Assembly: GCF_010550695.1 (NCBI RefSeq) | Contig: NZ_JAAGOB010000009.1 | Span: 109,457-173,456, forward strand | Direction: 5' to 3' | Length of the DNA: 64,000 nt | Origin: Phytoactinopolyspora alkaliphila | GTDB taxonomy: Bacteria; Actinomycetota; Actinomycetes; Jiangellales; Jiangellaceae | Notes under the pieces: generated by a model | What the model saw: the letters and a program-made list of their open reading frames with translations, nothing else | Told to the model about the DNA's origin: nothing | Database searches by the model: none | Part shown: piece after piece, positions 62,676-64,000 of the stretch | How the letters are laid out: every line of letters begins with the position of its first letter | Numbering within the stretch: the first letter of the stretch is position 1 | Translations under genes and position numbers: made by a program

Positions 62676-63029
62676 ACGCTCCCCTGCCTCATCGTTGAGC
62701 CGACCTCTCGGCCATGACTGCGTAATGTGCAGCACGACTGCCTATAACGCAGCTTCAAACTATGGCTCGAATGTGGACGTGTCAAGGGTGCGTTAAGCCT
62801 CCCGAAACCAGCCCTTCACACTTCAAGGCGCGCGATAAGACCACGCCAAGCGGAGCAATGCAGCCAGCAAGAGGTCAAATTTGATGCCGCTAGCTGCTCA
62901 CCTGCAGCCGGACAGCTGGGTGGGGTGACGAACAGGATCGATCCGGCAGGGACGTCACGATCGCCTCGGAACACAGCGCCACGAGATCCTTGGCTCGCCC
63001 GAAGCCCGCGCTGATCCGCCGTCTGGCAC
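62676..63029. other. gene-free spacer upstream of the esterase gene
   Basis: About 350 bases holding the esterase promoter. No gene or RNA was recognised; the stretch around 62750-62900 is less G+C-rich than its surroundings. Confidence 0.4.
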
Positions 63030-63614
63030 TCAGCGCCTGGTCTCGTACCTGGTCAGCACCACGCCGTCGGGAAACGTCCGGGTCTCCACCAGATTCAGGT
63101 TCACCCAGTTGTCCAGGGCTGTGAAGAACGGCGTGCCGCCGCCCACCAGGACCGGATGGGTGACCAACACGTACTCGTCGATCAGCCCGGCCCGCATGGC
63201 CGCCGCGGCGAGTGTGGCACCGCCGATGTCCATCGGGCCGCCGTCGTCGGCCTTGAGCCTGGTGATCTCGGTCTCCGCGTCGCCGGTCACCAGACGAGTG
63301 TTCCAGTCGACCGTGCTGGTCGTCGAGGAGAACACCACCTTCGGCATGTCCCGCCAGCGGCCGGCGAACTCAATCACCGCCGGTGTGGCACCCGGCTGCT
63401 TGTCGGCGATCGGCCAGTGAGAGCTCATCGCCTCCCACAGCTTGCGCCCATAAAGCGCCAGGCCCGTCGCGTCCACCCGGTCGGACCACCACTGGAACAG
63501 CTCGTCGCTCGGCGATGAGTCCGGTCCGTCTCCCCCACTCCAGCCAAGGTCGTCGCCGGTCGCGGCGATGTAGCCGTCCAAGCTCACGTTCATGGCGAAA
63601 GTCAGTTTCCGCAT
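63030..63614 (-). CDS. dihydrofolate-reductase family protein (RibD C-terminal-like)
   Basis: A 194-aa reductase-like protein. It begins MRKLTFAMNVSLDGYIAATG, followed by ALYGRKLWEAMSSHW and VVFSSTTSTVDWNTRLVTG; the cofactor core is PMDIGGATLAAAAMRAGLID and THPVLVGGGTPFF. GGGAGG eight bases before the ATG at 63614 supports the start. Its reaction is unknown; relatives are annotated as dihydrofolate reductases or deaminase-reductases. Confidence 0.9.
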   Translation of the reverse strand: MRKLTFAMNVSLDGYIAATGDDLGWSGGDGPDSSPSDELFQWWSDRVDATGLALYGRKLWEAMSSHWPIADKQPGATPAVIEFAGRWRDMPKVVFSSTTSTVDWNTRLVTGDAETEITRLKADDGGPMDIGGATLAAAAMRAGLIDEYVLVTHPVLVGGGTPFFTALDNWVNLNLVETRTFPDGVVLTRYETRR

Positions 63615-64000
63615 AGCGCCAGCCTCCCGTGAGTCGGTACTCGATGTACAGACCAGCACAGCGCGCAACACTCATCGGTCAGGCCACATCGGAATGCTGC
63701 GGGCCGGCAGAGGAGAACGGCCACCCGTTTCACAGGTCGTTCGCCACCCGCCAGCTCTTGGGAGCATCTCCGCCAGCACCACATAGACCGGCAGGTCTCC
63801 GCTCGCGGCCACCCGGTGAGCACATCGGAGGCCAGCGCCGAACCACCCGTGCCCATCGATCGCTGAACAAGGATCGGATCATCCCGCAATCGCTCGGTCA
63901 TCACGTCGACCGTCGACACGCGGTGCTCGTCGTCGGGCGGCGGGGGGCCACCGCGCCCGCCGCCGCCCCCGGGGGCAACCGCCACAACACCGGGGGGGTA
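63615..64000. other. unassigned window end with G/C homopolymers
   Basis: I see no convincing gene here. A minus-strand frame gives DLPVYVVLAEMLPRAGGW (about 63750-63810), which may belong to a decayed gene. The final ~60 bases are runs of G and C (for example 63947-63952 and 63990-63998), unlike the preceding sequence, and may be unreliable. Confidence 0.35.

Overview
This 64 kb stretch is high-G+C DNA that reads as a chromosomal accessory region of an actinomycete. The support is the codon bias, an F420-type (deazaflavin-dependent) oxidoreductase, a LAL-type LuxR regulator, a GlxA regulator, an LPXTG surface protein and a RecBCD operon. The exact genus cannot be fixed from the sequence. No rRNA, tRNA, CRISPR array or complete transposase gene was seen.

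Layout. 0-7 kb: a truncated amidohydrolase followed by a tightly overlapping oligopeptide ABC importer operon (lipoprotein, two permeases, two ATPases), divergent from an XRE-cupin regulator. 7-13 kb: small membrane and hypothetical proteins, an HTH/nucleotidyltransferase toxin-antitoxin-like pair, a CPA1 antiporter, an N-terminally shortened membrane protein, a Ddn-like oxidoreductase and a Phd/VapC pair. 13-19 kb: an ABC-2 export pair, GlxA and LuxR regulators, an aldo/keto reductase and a dihydrofolate-reductase-like protein. 19-22 kb: a broken methyltransferase and an LPXTG surface protein. 22-27.5 kb: toxin and reductase debris, a DUF6463 protein with its TetR repressor, a NUDIX hydrolase, and a second ABC-2 pair controlled by a divergent TetR through three evenly spaced operators. 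27.7-36.1 kb: recC-recB-recD. 36-39.7 kb: debris, an alpha/beta hydrolase and the truncated half of a duplicated esterase gene. 39.8-44.3 kb: a four-gene operon (nitrilase-superfamily hydrolase, a two-halved membrane protein of unknown family, amidase, tautomerase) with a divergent HxlR regulator. 44.3-49 kb: an intact YefM/YoeB pair, a haloperoxidase-like hydrolase, DUF4260 and a third ABC-2 pair. 49-57.8 kb: the LAL regulator, a flavodoxin-fold reductase/DUF5996/SDR cluster, MerR plus MFS, and a PEP-mutase-like enzyme. 57.8-64 kb: GPP34, a DUF2252 remnant, glutaminase with a STAS domain, the intact secreted esterase and a second dihydrofolate-reductase-like gene.

Two themes stand out. First, gene decay and rearrangement: about a dozen gene fragments are recognisable (dihydrofolate-reductase-like, methyltransferase, YoeB, three aldo/keto reductase pieces, nitrilase, TetR, antiporter piece, DUF2252, a possible GNAT leader). 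A 1,102 bp repeat, apparently perfect, at 38.6 and 60.9 kb points to a recent duplication. Second, compact local regulation: nearly every export or catabolic unit carries its own divergent or adjacent one-component regulator, with palindromes visible in the shared promoter region. The least understood functional unit is the nitrilase/membrane protein/amidase/tautomerase operon, whose membrane protein appears to be a tandem duplication of a ~180-residue module.
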